Origin: Sandaracinus amylolyticus | Lineage (GTDB): Bacteria > Myxococcota_A > Polyangia > Polyangiales > Sandaracinaceae | Direction: 5' to 3' | DNA: 64,000 nt | Assembly (NCBI RefSeq): GCF_000737325.1 | Contig: NZ_CP011125.1 | Location: 3,968,001-4,032,000 of the forward strand | Shown here: piece after piece, positions 1 to 8,869 of the stretch | Position numbering within the stretch: position 1 is the stretch's first letter | How the letters are laid out: every line of letters begins with the position of its first letter | Translations under genes and position numbers: made by a program | Notes under the pieces: model-generated | What the model saw: only the letters and a program-made list of their open reading frames with translations | The model's database searches: none | What the model was told of the DNA's origin: nothing

Positions 1-725
1 AGTCGCTCTCCGCGCTCTCGATCTGCGCGGTGCACCTCTCGCGCATCAGCGAGGAGCTCGTGCTCTGGAGCGCGCAGGAGTTCGCGTTCGTCGAGATGAG
101 CGATCGCTTCACGACCGGCAGCTCGATCATGCCGCAGAAGAAGAACCCCGACATGGCCGAGCTGGTGCGCGGCAAGTCGGGCCGCGTGATCGGCGATCTC
201 GTGTCGCTGCTGGTGCTGATGAAGGGCCTGCCGCTCGCGTACAACCGCGACATGCAGGAGGACAAGCGCCCGGCGTTCGACGCGTTCGACACGATCGACG
301 ACTCGCTCGACGTGCTCGCGGGCGCGCTCGCGACGGCGCGCTTCGAGAGCGAGCGCATGCGCGCGGCGCTGGTCGAGGGGTTCGTCGAGGCGACCGAGAT
401 CGCCGACTGGCTCGCGGCGCGGGGCGTTCCGTTCCGCGAGGCGCACCACGTCGCGGGGCGGCTCGTGAAGCGCTGCGTCGACGCGGGCAAGACGCTCCCG
501 CAGCTCACGCTCGACGAGTACCGCGCCGAGCATCCTTCGTTCGACGAGTCGATCTTCGTCGCCATCGAGGCCGAGACCGCGATCGAGCGCCGCGACGTGC
601 TCGGTGGTCCGGCGCGCAAGCAGGTCTCGTCGCAGATCGCGGCGCTGCGCGAGCGGCTCGTCGCGCGCGGCGTCGACTGGGCGAAGGAGAGCTCGGCGTT
701 GGGCGCGATCGAGGGAGCACGCTGA
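1..725 (+). CDS. argH: Argininosuccinate lyase, C-terminal part (cut by window edge)
   Basis: Last enzyme of arginine synthesis: splits argininosuccinate into arginine and fumarate in the cytoplasm. The reading frame is open from base 3, so the N-terminus lies outside the window; about 240 residues remain. The fumarase/ASL superfamily signature GSSIMPQKKNPD is at bases 120-155; it contains the mobile loop with the catalytic Ser. The C-terminal helical region follows (motifs TEIADWLAARGVPFREAHH). Its stop codon TGA shares one base with the lysA start (TGATG), so the two are probably translated together. Identification is secure from the signature. Confidence 0.95.
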   Translation, partial: SLSALSICAVHLSRISEELVLWSAQEFAFVEMSDRFTTGSSIMPQKKNPDMAELVRGKSGRVIGDLVSLLVLMKGLPLAYNRDMQEDKRPAFDAFDTIDDSLDVLAGALATARFESERMRAALVEGFVEATEIADWLAARGVPFREAHHVAGRLVKRCVDAGKTLPQLTLDEYRAEHPSFDESIFVAIEAETAIERRDVLGGPARKQVSSQIAALRERLVARGVDWAKESSALGAIEGAR

Positions 726-2026
726 TGGGCGCGAAGGGAACGCGCGCCGACGTGCCGCCGAGCGCGCACTTCGTGCACGACGAGGACGAGGGCGAGCTCG
801 CGATCGACGGCATGGGCCTGTCGACGATCGCCGAGGAAGTGGGCACGCCCGCGCACGTCTACTCGGCGAGCGCGATCGAGCGTGCGTACCGCGCGATCGA
901 CGCCTCGCTCGCGCCCGCGAAGCACATGGTCTGCTACGCGATGAAGGCGAACGGGCACCCCGAGATCCTCCGGCTGCTCGCGTCGCTCGGCGCCGGCGCG
1001 GACGTGGTCTCGGGCGGCGAGCTCTACTGGGCGCTCGCCGCGGGGATCCCGCCCGAGCGCATCGTGTTCAGCGGCGTCGGCAAGAGCGACGCGGAGATCG
1101 CGTACGCGCTCGATGCGGGCATCCGCGCGATCCACGTCGAGAGCGAGCCCGAGATCGACGTGATCGAGGCGATCGCGCGCGAGAAGGGCGTCACCGCGCG
1201 CATCGCGCTGAGGGTGAACCCGGACGTCGATCCCGTCACCCACCCGTACATCGCGACCGGGATCCACGGCACGAAGTTCGGGCTCGAGCTCGACGTCGCG
1301 CGTCGACTGCTCCCGCGCATCGTGGAGAGCGACGGGCTCGAGCTCGAGGGCATCGCGTGCCACATCGGATCGCAGATCGGCGGCGCGAAGCCGCTCGAGG
1401 ACGCGGTCGCGATCGTCGCCGCGTTCGCGAAGGAGTGCGCCGAGGCGGGCGCGCCGATCCGCGCGCTCGACGCGGGCGGTGGGTGGCCGATCCACTACGG
1501 CGACGAGGACGCTCCCTACGCGCCGTGGAACGCGTTCGGCGCGGCGATCCGCGCGGGCATCGAGCGCGGCGGCGCGAGCGATCTCGATCTCGAGATCGTG
1601 GTCGAGCCGGGGCGCGCGATGGTGGGCGACGCGGGCGGCATCCTCACGCGCGTGCTCTACGTGAAGGAGCAGGGCACGAAGCGCTTCGTCATCGTCGACG
1701 CGGCGATGACCGAGCTGCTGCGCCCCTCGCTCTACGGCGCGTACCACGCGATCGTCCCGGTGCGGGCGCGCGAGGGCGACGTGACCGCGGCCGACATCGT
1801 CGGGCCGGTGTGCGAGACCGGCGACTTCCTCGCGCTCGATCGCCCGCTGCCGCCGGTGCAGCGCGGCGACCTGCTGCTGATCCGCAGCACGGGCGCGTAC
1901 GGCGCGGCGATGGCGACCCGTTACAACGCGCGCCCGCTGGCGGCGGAAGTGATCGTCGAGGGCGACGCGTACCGCGTGATCCGCGAGCGCGAGCGCGTCG
2001 AGGATCTGTACCCGCGCGGGGCGTGA
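725..2026 (+). CDS. lysA: Diaminopimelate decarboxylase
   Basis: PLP enzyme that decarboxylates meso-diaminopimelate to L-lysine. It has 433 residues, the usual length. The PLP-binding Lys is K74 in YAMKAN. Further family landmarks are CHIGSQI, DAGGGW (glycine loop for the PLP phosphate), EPGRAMVG and the dimer-partner Cys motif GPVCETGD near the C-terminus. The start ATG overlaps the argH stop by one base and is preceded by GAGGGA at 711-716, a fair ribosome site. The pairing with argH suggests an amino-acid biosynthesis operon. The tandem-repeat region begins 31 bases after the stop. Confidence 0.96.
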   Translation: MGAKGTRADVPPSAHFVHDEDEGELAIDGMGLSTIAEEVGTPAHVYSASAIERAYRAIDASLAPAKHMVCYAMKANGHPEILRLLASLGAGADVVSGGELYWALAAGIPPERIVFSGVGKSDAEIAYALDAGIRAIHVESEPEIDVIEAIAREKGVTARIALRVNPDVDPVTHPYIATGIHGTKFGLELDVARRLLPRIVESDGLELEGIACHIGSQIGGAKPLEDAVAIVAAFAKECAEAGAPIRALDAGGGWPIHYGDEDAPYAPWNAFGAAIRAGIERGGASDLDLEIVVEPGRAMVGDAGGILTRVLYVKEQGTKRFVIVDAAMTELLRPSLYGAYHAIVPVRAREGDVTAADIVGPVCETGDFLALDRPLPPVQRGDLLLIRSTGAYGAAMATRYNARPLAAEVIVEGDAYRVIRERERVEDLYPRGA

Positions 2027-2057
2027 CGCGGAGCCCACGGCGTCGCCGCGGCGTGCC

Positions 2058-2393
2058 GTCCTGCGGGAGGACGGAGCGCGGATCGCGCCGCCGCGTGCCG
2101 TCCTGCGGGCGGACGGAGCGCGGATCGCGCCGCCGCGTGCCGTCCTGTGGGAGGGCGAGGTGCGGATCGTGCTGCCGCGTGCCGTCCTGCGGGAGGACGG
2201 GGCGCGGATCTCGGTGCCGCGTGCCGTCCTGCGGGAGGACGGGGCGCGGATCTCGGTGCCGCGCGCCGTCCCGCGGGAGGACGGGGCGCGGATCTCGGTG
2301 CCGCGTGTCGTCCCGCGGGAGGACGGGGCGCGGATCTCGGAGCCGCCGTTCGTCCTGCGGCAGGACGGGGCGCGGCGCGCGCGGTGCGGCTCC
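2058..2393. repeat. 42-bp tandem repeat, 8 units, with palindromic core
   Basis: Eight consecutive units of exactly 42 bases start at 2058, 2100, 2142, 2184, 2226, 2268, 2310 and 2352. Each begins with a hairpin-forming core, typically GTCCTGCGGGAGGAC (arms GTCCT/AGGAC), followed by a GC-rich spacer containing GCGCGGATC. The region fills most of the 2027-2426 gap between convergent lysA and the next gene; I see no other gene there. Since 42 is a multiple of three and the units lack stops, several frames stay open, which produces spurious long reading frames. It could act as a bidirectional terminator or be a neutral minisatellite. Confidence 0.9.
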
Positions 2394-2426
2394 GTCCGCC
2401 CGCTGCGCGCCGCGCTGCATCGATCG

Positions 2427-3089
2427 TCACGTCGCGGGGGTCGGCTCGCTCTTCTTGAGCCGAGGGCGGGTCGCCGGCGCGGGCAGACCGAAGCCGTACT
2501 GGCCGAGCGACTCCTCGCCGAGCTGCGAGATCAGGAAGCCCTTCACGCGCTTGAGCATCTCGCGGGTGTCGGCGCGCTCCTCGTCGAGCGTCTTCGCGCC
2601 GGTCTGTCGATCCGCCGTCGTGCCGCCCTTGGTCTTGTTGATCGCCTTGTGCGCGGCGGCGTGCTCTCCCAGCGCCGCGGGCAGCAGGTCGGGCACGAGC
2701 GCGATCTCTCCGCGCGCCACCGGGTCGGCGAGCGTCGCGGCGAGGTTCTCGAGGCGTCCCTGGTTCTCGCTCTGGTTGGCGCCGACGCCGAGCGCGCCCA
2801 TCGCGTCGATGCGCGGGTCGTCGGGATCGTCGTACGCCGCGAGCACCGCATGCCGCACCCGCACGAGGAGCCGCTCGGTCCTCGCGTAGATGCGCTGGGC
2901 CTCGCCGACCGCGCCGCTCTCCATCGCCCCGGCGCCGCGGCGGCCTCCGAGCGCCGCTTCGTGCTCGGCGATCTGCCGCGGAACGGCGTCGCCCCGCAGC
3001 GGCTCGGGCAGCCGCTCGAGCAGCCCGTTGTCGTGCATCTTGTTGTACGCGATCGCGAGCCTGATCACCGAAGCGTCGGTCCTGGCCAT
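2427..3089 (-). CDS. Uncharacterised helical protein
   Basis: 220-residue soluble protein that I do not recognise. The start at 3089 (MARTDASVIRLAIAYNKM) is chosen because AAGGGGGG lies just upstream; the frame stays open to 3323, but the extra N-terminus is unlikely. The protein is Ala/Glu/Arg-rich and predicted mostly helical, with no signal peptide or membrane segment. Motifs that might help a search: NKTKGGTTADRQTGAKTLDEE and LKRVKGFLISQLGEESLGQYGFGLPAP near the C-terminus. It is transcribed divergently from the multihaem cytochrome (94-base gap) and converges on the 42-bp repeat array. Confidence 0.75.
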   Translation of the reverse strand: MARTDASVIRLAIAYNKMHDNGLLERLPEPLRGDAVPRQIAEHEAALGGRRGAGAMESGAVGEAQRIYARTERLLVRVRHAVLAAYDDPDDPRIDAMGALGVGANQSENQGRLENLAATLADPVARGEIALVPDLLPAALGEHAAAHKAINKTKGGTTADRQTGAKTLDEERADTREMLKRVKGFLISQLGEESLGQYGFGLPAPATRPRLKKSEPTPAT

Positions 3090-3183
3090 CGAGCCCCCCT
3101 TGGTCGCGGCGAGCGTCGCACCGGCGCGCTGGGCGGGGCAAGGTCGGGGTGACGTCGAGATCGATCCGCTATCCTCGACGACC

Positions 3184-4959
3184 GTGCGTCGGACTCTCGT
3201 CGTGCTGATCGTGCTCGCGGTGTCGTCGACCGCGAGCGCGCAGATCTTCCAACCAGGCACGCAGCCCGTGGGCGAGGAGAACGGCATCACGCTGCCGATC
3301 CAGTCGTCGCGCACCTGCCGCATGTGCCACAGCGCGTACGCCGCCGACGACGACTACGAGCCCTACGACTCGTGGCGGGGCTCGATGATGAGCCACGCGG
3401 CGCGTGATCCCGTGGTGCTCGCGGCGCTCGCGATCGCCGAAGAAGACGTGCCCGGCGCGAGCGACTTCTGCCTGCGGTGCCACACGCCGAACGCGTGGCT
3501 CGGCGGGCGCTCTTCGCTCCCCGAGTACCACGCGAGCAACCCGACGTTCCCCGAGCGGCTGCGCCCCGACGACGGCTCGCTGTCGGCGGATCGCGACGGC
3601 ATCGGATGCATGGTCTGCCATCGCATCACCGAGCCGCCCGACGCCGCGATGATCTCGAACGCGCAGCTGCTGCTCGCCGACGGCGAAGCGGGCGAGGCGC
3701 GTCGCGGCCCCTACGAGTACGCCGAGGGAGAGGACCCGCGGCACCCGACGATCCTCGACCCGTACCTGTCGAGCGGTGCGCTCTGCGGCTCGTGCCACGA
3801 CATCCACAACCCGCTGCACGACGGCTTCCGGCTCGAAGACGGCGCGATGCAGCCGACGGGACGTCGCTTCGCGATCGAGCGCACGTACTCGGAGTGGCAG
3901 CACAGCGCGTTCTCGGCGCGCGGCGAGACCTGCCAGAGCTGCCACATGCCCGAGGTCGCGCAGCGCGCGTCGGACGACGTCGCGTTCGACGCGCGACCCG
4001 AGATGAGCCGCCACGATCTCGCGGGCGCGAGCACGTGGCAGGCGCGCGCGATCGCAGCGAGCGTGCGCGAGCACGACGCGGACGCGGCGATGTTCCTCGA
4101 GCGCTCGGCGATGCGCGCGGAGTCGATGCTGCGCGAGGCGGCGACGGTCGAGATCACGTCGAGCGCGCTCGAGGGCGACGTCGCGACCGCGACGGTGCGC
4201 GTGACGAACGAGAGCGGCCACAAGCTGCCCACCGGGTACCCGGAAGGGCGCCGGGTGTGGCTGCAGATCGAGGTCGTCGACGCGACGGGGCGCGTGGTCG
4301 CGGGCTCGGGGCGCTACGACGACGAGACCGCGACGCTCGAGCGCGACGCGCAGCTGCGCACGTACGAGGTGAAGCTCGGCGTGCGCGGCGAAGAGAGCTT
4401 CCACTTCGTGCTCAACGACACGTTGATCGAGGACACGCGCATCCCGCCGGAGGGGTTCGCGCCGCCCGCGGAGATCGACGCAGCGCCGCTCGGTCGTGAC
4501 TACGGCGATGGCGCGGGCGGCTATCGCCACTGGGACGAGGCGAGCTACACGCTCGGCGAGCTCTGCGGCGAGGGCACGCTCACGCTGCGGGCGCGGCTGC
4601 GCATGCAGGCGACGACGCGCGAGTACGTCGAGTTCCTGCGCGACGAAGCGCCGGCGAGCGCGGACCCCGCGCTCGGCGGGCGCAGCTGGGGCCAGGTCGC
4701 GTACGACGCGTGGCGCGAGCACGGCGGCGACGAGCCGTTCGACATGGAGGTCGTCGAGGTGGCGCTGGGCGCGTCGCCGCGCGCGTGCCCGGTGGAGGAG
4801 ATCGACGCCGGCGTGCAGCCGACGATGGACGCGGGCACGACGGACTTCGAAGGCGGGGGAGGGTGCGGCTGCCGCGCGGGCGCGCGAAGCGCTGGGGCGG
4901 GCTGGTGGCTCGCGCTCGCGCCGCTCGTGTGGCTCGTGACGCGCCGAAGAGCGCGATGA
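3184..4959 (+). CDS. Secreted pentahaem cytochrome c with MYXO-CTERM-like tail
   Basis: 591 residues. It starts at a GTG giving VRRTLVVLIVLAVSSTASA, a clear signal peptide cleaved after residue 19. Five CxxCH haem sites are visible: C45-H49, C96-H100, C142-H146, C201-H205 and C250-H254. The spacing and the SMMSH segment resemble cytochrome c554-like multihaem proteins. A beta-rich domain of about 300 residues follows. The C-terminus reads GGCGCRAG, then a hydrophobic helix ending in TRRRAR, the pattern of MYXO-CTERM tails that are cleaved and anchored at the outer surface. Likely role: extracytoplasmic electron transfer. The electron partners are unknown, and no oxidoreductase subunit is adjacent. 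Confidence 0.85.
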   Translation: MRRTLVVLIVLAVSSTASAQIFQPGTQPVGEENGITLPIQSSRTCRMCHSAYAADDDYEPYDSWRGSMMSHAARDPVVLAALAIAEEDVPGASDFCLRCHTPNAWLGGRSSLPEYHASNPTFPERLRPDDGSLSADRDGIGCMVCHRITEPPDAAMISNAQLLLADGEAGEARRGPYEYAEGEDPRHPTILDPYLSSGALCGSCHDIHNPLHDGFRLEDGAMQPTGRRFAIERTYSEWQHSAFSARGETCQSCHMPEVAQRASDDVAFDARPEMSRHDLAGASTWQARAIAASVREHDADAAMFLERSAMRAESMLREAATVEITSSALEGDVATATVRVTNESGHKLPTGYPEGRRVWLQIEVVDATGRVVAGSGRYDDETATLERDAQLRTYEVKLGVRGEESFHFVLNDTLIEDTRIPPEGFAPPAEIDAAPLGRDYGDGAGGYRHWDEASYTLGELCGEGTLTLRARLRMQATTREYVEFLRDEAPASADPALGGRSWGQVAYDAWREHGGDEPFDMEVVEVALGASPRACPVEEIDAGVQPTMDAGTTDFEGGGGCGCRAGARSAGAGWWLALAPLVWLVTRRRAR

Positions 4960-4986
4960 CGCGCGACGAAGCGCTACGCTCCGGCG

Positions 4987-5661
4987 ATGGCTCTCGACCC
5001 GCTCTACCAACCGCGCGCGGTTGCGCCATGGGGCGACTACGGCGCGATCCTGGTGCACGGCATGACGACGCACGCGCCGCGCCGTGCTGACGGTCGCATC
5101 CCACTCGAGCGAACGGGTCCGTTCGTTCCGCCGATCACGTACCCCGGGAACATCCTCGTGAACGACGATGTCCGCGGTGCGCTCGAGCGTTCCGGGCTGA
5201 GTGGTCTGTCCTTCACGCCGGTGCACAAGACACGGATCGTGTGGTCGAGCTGGGAGACGTGGGATCGGACCGCCGAGGATCCCGAGGAGGACCCCGCGCA
5301 CGGCGAGCCCGAGGACTACATCCTCGCCGTGCCGCACGACGAGGAGCTCGCGCGGTCGATGCGGGACCTGCATGCGATCGTGCCGACCGGTCGCGCGCGC
5401 ATCGAGAAGCGCCCACCGCGTCCGATCGACCTCGCCGTCCCGGAGGTCATTGCCATCCCGGTACCAGGGTCAGCGTGGCCGATCCGGATCTGCCAACCCG
5501 AGCGGTGGACGCGCGATTGGCCGGTGCTCGTCGTGACCGAGCACGACGGGAGCGACTTCGCCCTCGCACCACCCTACGAGATCCCGATCCTGAGCGAGCG
5601 CGCCTGCGCAGCGCTCGCGAGCGAGTGGATCGAGTTCGAGCGCTTCGCCCGCGAGGGCTGA
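4987..5661 (+). CDS. Uncharacterised protein, possibly immunity-like
   Basis: 224-residue soluble protein, 27 bases downstream of the cytochrome gene on the same strand. The centre carries a run of conserved-looking motifs (GLSGLSFTPVHK, IVWSSWETWD, EPEDYILAVPHDEEL). This style recalls small myxobacterial and proteobacterial hypothetical proteins sometimes found as polymorphic-toxin immunity proteins, but I cannot place it in a named family. There is no signal peptide or membrane segment. Its codon use is slightly less GC-extreme than its neighbours, a weak hint of transfer. No toxin gene is adjacent. Confidence 0.7.
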   Translation: MALDPLYQPRAVAPWGDYGAILVHGMTTHAPRRADGRIPLERTGPFVPPITYPGNILVNDDVRGALERSGLSGLSFTPVHKTRIVWSSWETWDRTAEDPEEDPAHGEPEDYILAVPHDEELARSMRDLHAIVPTGRARIEKRPPRPIDLAVPEVIAIPVPGSAWPIRICQPERWTRDWPVLVVTEHDGSDFALAPPYEIPILSERACAALASEWIEFERFAREG

Positions 5662-5674
5662 TCACGACGCGGCC

Positions 5675-5738
5675 CGCAGGCGAGACACGTGCGCGTGCAC
5701 GTGCTCGTCCCGCGTGCCTCGTCCACGTGCCGCCTGCG
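5675..5738. terminator. Long imperfect hairpin between convergent genes
   Basis: Left arm CGCAGGCG (5675-5682) plus CACGTG (5686-5691) pairs with CACGTG (5724-5729) plus CGCCTGCG (5731-5738). It lies between the stop of the 224-residue gene (+) and carA (-), where a bidirectional transcription end is expected. There is no T-run, as is common in such GC-rich genomes, so the termination function is inferred. Confidence 0.6.
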
Positions 5739-5755
5739 CGTGCTCGGCCGTGCTC

Positions 5756-6877
5756 TCAGCGCTTCGCGCTATCCATCCGCGACACGAACCGCTTGAACAG
5801 GTACCGCGCATCGTGCGGTCCCGCGCTCGCCTCGGGGTGGTACTGCACCGAGAACGCCCCGCTGTCGCGGTGCTCGAGGCCCATGCACGTGCCGTCGTTC
5901 AGGTGCACGTGGGTCACGTCGCACTTGCCCGCGAGCGACTCCGCGTCGACCGCGAACCCGTGGTTCTGCGTCGTGATCTCCACGCGGCCCGTCGCGAGAT
6001 CCTTCACCGGGTGGTTCAGCCCGCGGTGGCCGAACTTCATCTTGTAGGTCTTCCCGCCCAGCGCGAGCGCGAGCATCTGGTGCCCGAGGCAGATCCCGAA
6101 GAGCGGCTTCTGCCCGACGAGCTCGCGCACCGTCTCGATCCCGTGCGCGACCGCCGCCGGGTCTCCGGGGCCGTTCGAGATGAACACGCCGTCGGGATCG
6201 TGCGCGAGGATGTCCTTCGCGCTCGTCGTCGCGGGCACGACCGTCACGCGGCACCCGTGGTCCACGAGGCAGCGCAGGATGTTCTTCTTCACGCCGAAGT
6301 CGACCGCGACCACGTGCCGCGTCGGCTCGCCCTCGGGCACGTGCCACACGCCTGCGCCCTCGGCCCAGACGTACGGCTCGCGCGTCGTCACCGCGCCCGT
6401 GAGGTCCTGACCCGCCATCGAGGGCGCGGCCTTCGCCTTCGCGACGAGCGCCTCGGGCGAGCTCGTCCCGATCACCGCCGCCTGCGCGCCGTGGTCGCGG
6501 ATGTGCCGCGTGAGCGCGCGCGTGTCGACGCGGTCGATCGCGACCACGCCGTGGCGCCGGAGGTACGCGTCGAGCGTCTCCTGGCTGCGCCAGTTGCTCG
6601 CCATCGGCGAGAGCTCGTGCATCACGAACCCCGCGACCCACGGCTTGCCGGCCTCGTCGTCCTCGGTCGTCGCGCCGGTGTTCCCGATCTCCGGCGCCGT
6701 CATCACGACGATCTGTCCGCAGTACGAGGGATCCGTGAGGACCTCCTGGTACCCGGTCATGCCCGTCGTGAACACGACCTCACCGGTCGTCTCGCCGTCG
6801 GCGCCTGCCGCACATCCCTCGAAGACCGTCCCGTCCGCCAGCGCGATCCAGGCCTTCCGCGCGTTCCGCCGCGTCAT
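5756..6877 (-). CDS. carA: Carbamoyl-phosphate synthase, small (glutaminase) subunit
   Basis: 373 residues. It hydrolyses glutamine and passes ammonia to CarB to make carbamoyl phosphate for pyrimidines and arginine. The N-terminal CarA domain starts at [14 protein letters not shown]. The class I glutamine amidotransferase domain has the nucleophile Cys in GICLGHQ, and the His/Glu pair in QYHPEAS. The start at 6877 ([10 protein letters not shown]) gives a 4-bp ATGA overlap with the end of pyrC, implying coupled translation in a pyrC-carA operon. carB is not in the window. Confidence 0.95.
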   Translation of the reverse strand: MTRRNARKAWIALADGTVFEGCAAGADGETTGEVVFTTGMTGYQEVLTDPSYCGQIVVMTAPEIGNTGATTEDDEAGKPWVAGFVMHELSPMASNWRSQETLDAYLRRHGVVAIDRVDTRALTRHIRDHGAQAAVIGTSSPEALVAKAKAAPSMAGQDLTGAVTTREPYVWAEGAGVWHVPEGEPTRHVVAVDFGVKKNILRCLVDHGCRVTVVPATTSAKDILAHDPDGVFISNGPGDPAAVAHGIETVRELVGQKPLFGICLGHQMLALALGGKTYKMKFGHRGLNHPVKDLATGRVEITTQNHGFAVDAESLAGKCDVTHVHLNDGTCMGLEHRDSGAFSVQYHPEASAGPHDARYLFKRFVSRMDSAKR

Positions 6878-8193
6878 CGCTCGAACACCACCTCTCCGGC
6901 CGCGATCGTCATCGCGCACGCACCCCGCAGCTCCTTGCCGAGCCACGGAGAATTCAGGGATTTCGATCGTAGCGTCTCGCGCCCGACCGTCCACCGCGTC
7001 TCGGGGTCGATCACCGTCACGTCCGCTCGCTCACCGACGCGCAGCGAGCCTCCGCGGATCCCCGACACTCGGGCAGGTCCGCTCGTGAGCGCCTCGACGA
7101 AGCGCGTCGCCGAGAGCGCACCGCGGTGCACCAGCCCGAGCAGCAGCGGGATCGTGGTCTCCAGCCCGATCATCCCCGGCGATGCGGCCGCGAGCTCGCA
7201 GTCCTTCTCGAGCGAGCTGTGCGGTGCGTGATCCGTCGCGACGCAGTCGATGGTCCCGTCGCGCAGCGCTTCGACCATCGCCTCGACGTCCTCGGCCTCG
7301 CGCAGCGGCGGGTTCACCTTGCACGCCGTGCGGTACCCGAGGAGCTCGTGATCCGTGAGCAGGAGGTGATGCGGCGTCACCTCGCACGACACGCGCTGCC
7401 CGCGCGCCTTCGCCTCGCGGATCAGCGCGACCGCGCCCTTCGTCGAGACGTGCGCCACGTGGTAGCGCGCCTTGGCTCGCTGGTTCAGCACGAGGTCGCG
7501 CGCGACGATGACGTCCTCCGCCTCGCGCGGCCATCCGCGGAGCCCGAGCTTCGTCGAAATGGCACCTTCGTGCATCTGCGCGCCCGCCGTGAGGTGGTGG
7601 TCCTCGCAGTGCTGCGAGACGAGCAGGTCGAAGGTCGCGGCGTACTCGAGCGCGCGGCGCATGACGGCCGCGTTCATCACGCAGAGGCCGTCGTCGCTCA
7701 CGCCCACCGCGCCGGCGTCCTTCATGTCCGCCATCTCGGTGAGCTGCTCGCCCTTGCTGCCCAGCGTGATCGCGCCGAACGGGAAGAGGCGCGGGCCGCC
7801 TGCTTCCTTCGCGCGGGCGACCATCTGCTCGGTGATCGCGCGGTTGTCGTTCACCGGCTTGGTGTTCGGCATCGCGCACACCGCAGTGAAGCCACCCGCG
7901 GCCGCGGCGCGCAGGCCCGACGCGATGTCTTCCTTGTACTCCTGGCCGGGCTCGCGGAAGTGCACGTGCAGATCGATGAACCCGGGGACGACCCAGCGTC
8001 CCCGCGCGTCGATCCGACGCACTGCAGCGCCCTCGATCCCTCGGGCGGCATCGCGGCCGACCCGAGTGACCTTGCCACCCTCGAGCACCACGTCGGCTTC
8101 GCCGTCGTGACCCGTGCTCGGGTCGATCACCCGGCCTCCCGCCAGGACGATCACGTCCGCCTTCCCGCTCACTCGCTCGCTCGGGGACGTCAT
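6874..8193 (-). CDS. pyrC: Dihydroorotase
   Basis: About 439 residues. It catalyses the reversible cyclisation of carbamoyl-aspartate to dihydroorotate, the third step of pyrimidine synthesis. Zinc-binding HVH is in [17 protein letters not shown]; later His ligands are in SQHCEDHHL and HVAHVST, and the catalytic Asp is in ATDHAPHS. Together these mark a class I dihydroorotase. The start at 8193 ([10 protein letters not shown]) is preferred because it precedes the amidohydrolase beta-sandwich; an alternative start at 8232 would add 13 residues. Neither has a strong ribosome site. It is translationally coupled to carA. Confidence 0.93.
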   Translation of the reverse strand: MTSPSERVSGKADVIVLAGGRVIDPSTGHDGEADVVLEGGKVTRVGRDAARGIEGAAVRRIDARGRWVVPGFIDLHVHFREPGQEYKEDIASGLRAAAAGGFTAVCAMPNTKPVNDNRAITEQMVARAKEAGGPRLFPFGAITLGSKGEQLTEMADMKDAGAVGVSDDGLCVMNAAVMRRALEYAATFDLLVSQHCEDHHLTAGAQMHEGAISTKLGLRGWPREAEDVIVARDLVLNQRAKARYHVAHVSTKGAVALIREAKARGQRVSCEVTPHHLLLTDHELLGYRTACKVNPPLREAEDVEAMVEALRDGTIDCVATDHAPHSSLEKDCELAAASPGMIGLETTIPLLLGLVHRGALSATRFVEALTSGPARVSGIRGGSLRVGERADVTVIDPETRWTVGRETLRSKSLNSPWLGKELRGACAMTIAAGEVVFER

Positions 8194-8268
8194 ACGGTGC
8201 GCGCGCTTAGTGGAGCGCCGCCCCCGCGTCAAGACGGGACGCGCGTGCGATCCCTTGGTCGCCTCGAC

Positions 8269-8304
8269 GATCGCGCGTGATTCACGGGCGGATCACGCGC
8301 GATC
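8269..8304 (-). terminator. Perfect 13-bp-arm hairpin after the small gene
   Basis: GATCGCGCGTGAT (8269-8281) and ATCACGCGCGATC (8292-8304) form a perfect 13-bp stem with a 10-base loop. It lies 11 bases beyond the stop of the minus-strand gene 8316-8591 and upstream of pyrC, so it probably ends the small transcript and insulates pyrC. There is no U-tract, so factor-dependent termination or an RNA-stability role is also possible. Confidence 0.7.
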
Positions 8305-8315
8305 CCGTCCCGCGC

Positions 8316-8591
8316 TCAGCCGACGTCGCGGAAGTCGTCGGCGCTCTCGTCGACCGAGTCGTCCGCCGCGCCGATCACGCCGACCGACGACTGCGCCGGC
8401 TCGCCGCGCTTGACAGGCGCGCCCGTCTTCACGTCCGCCGCGCGCGACTTCATCGACTGCACCTTGCGGCACAACGACGCGAAATCCTTGCTCCGCACCG
8501 CCATGTTCGGCGTGCCGCCGCGAAGGAGGGTCGTGAGGATGAAATCCATGACCTGGATCTCGCCTTCCGAGAACGAGTTGCTGATGCGCAT
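8316..8591 (-). CDS. Small conserved-looking protein
   Basis: 91 residues starting MRISNSFSEGEIQVM. The N-terminal half (DFILTTLLRGGTPNMAVRSK, then FASLCRKVQSMK) looks compact and basic. The C-terminal half is an acidic, low-complexity tail ending DDSVDESADDFRDVG. There is no signal peptide or membrane segment. The style suggests a small regulatory or adaptor protein of myxobacteria, but I do not recognise a family. A TTG at 8627 would extend it by 12 residues. It is followed by a strong hairpin and is divergent from the CPBP gene. Confidence 0.7.
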   Translation of the reverse strand: MRISNSFSEGEIQVMDFILTTLLRGGTPNMAVRSKDFASLCRKVQSMKSRAADVKTGAPVKRGEPAQSSVGVIGAADDSVDESADDFRDVG

Positions 8592-8693
8592 GGGAAGCGA
8601 TCTACGCGAGGATCGCGCACGAGACAAGCACTGACACGCAACGTATTTTCACCGATGGTCACGTCACGTCGAGAATAGCGATTGATCCATACG

Positions 8694-8709
8694 GGATCAC
8701 TCGTGATCC
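8694..8709. promoter_or_regulatory. Palindrome in divergent intergenic region
   Basis: GGATCAC (8694-8700) and GTGATCC (8703-8709), separated by two bases, form a perfect 16-bp inverted repeat. They lie in the relatively AT-rich 8592-8869 region between two divergent genes. It could be an operator for either gene; no cognate regulator is adjacent. Confidence 0.35.
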
Positions 8710-8869
8710 GGCGAACGAAGAAATTCGCTGTCCGCGTTCGTGGACGCGCGAATTCGGCCGTTTCCGTCGCGGTCGAGCAGCGCGCGGGATCGCGGGCGGC
8801 ACCCTCAGATCGCGGCAACGGCCGTACAGAATCGTGCCAATCGCCTCGCCGGCTGGGTACGATGACGGC

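Noticed and set aside
2058-2393. CRISPR array interpretation of the 42-bp repeat
   Set aside because: Units are head to tail with no unique spacers and no cas genes nearby.
2160-3152. Plus-strand frame through the 42-bp repeat into the unknown gene
   Set aside because: The repeat period (multiple of three, no stops) opens frames by itself, and the second half lies antisense to a gene with a good ribosome site.
3090-3323. Longer start for the unknown minus-strand gene
   Set aside because: The region is the divergent promoter zone and antisense of the cytochrome signal peptide; an AAGGGGGG ribosome site supports 3089.
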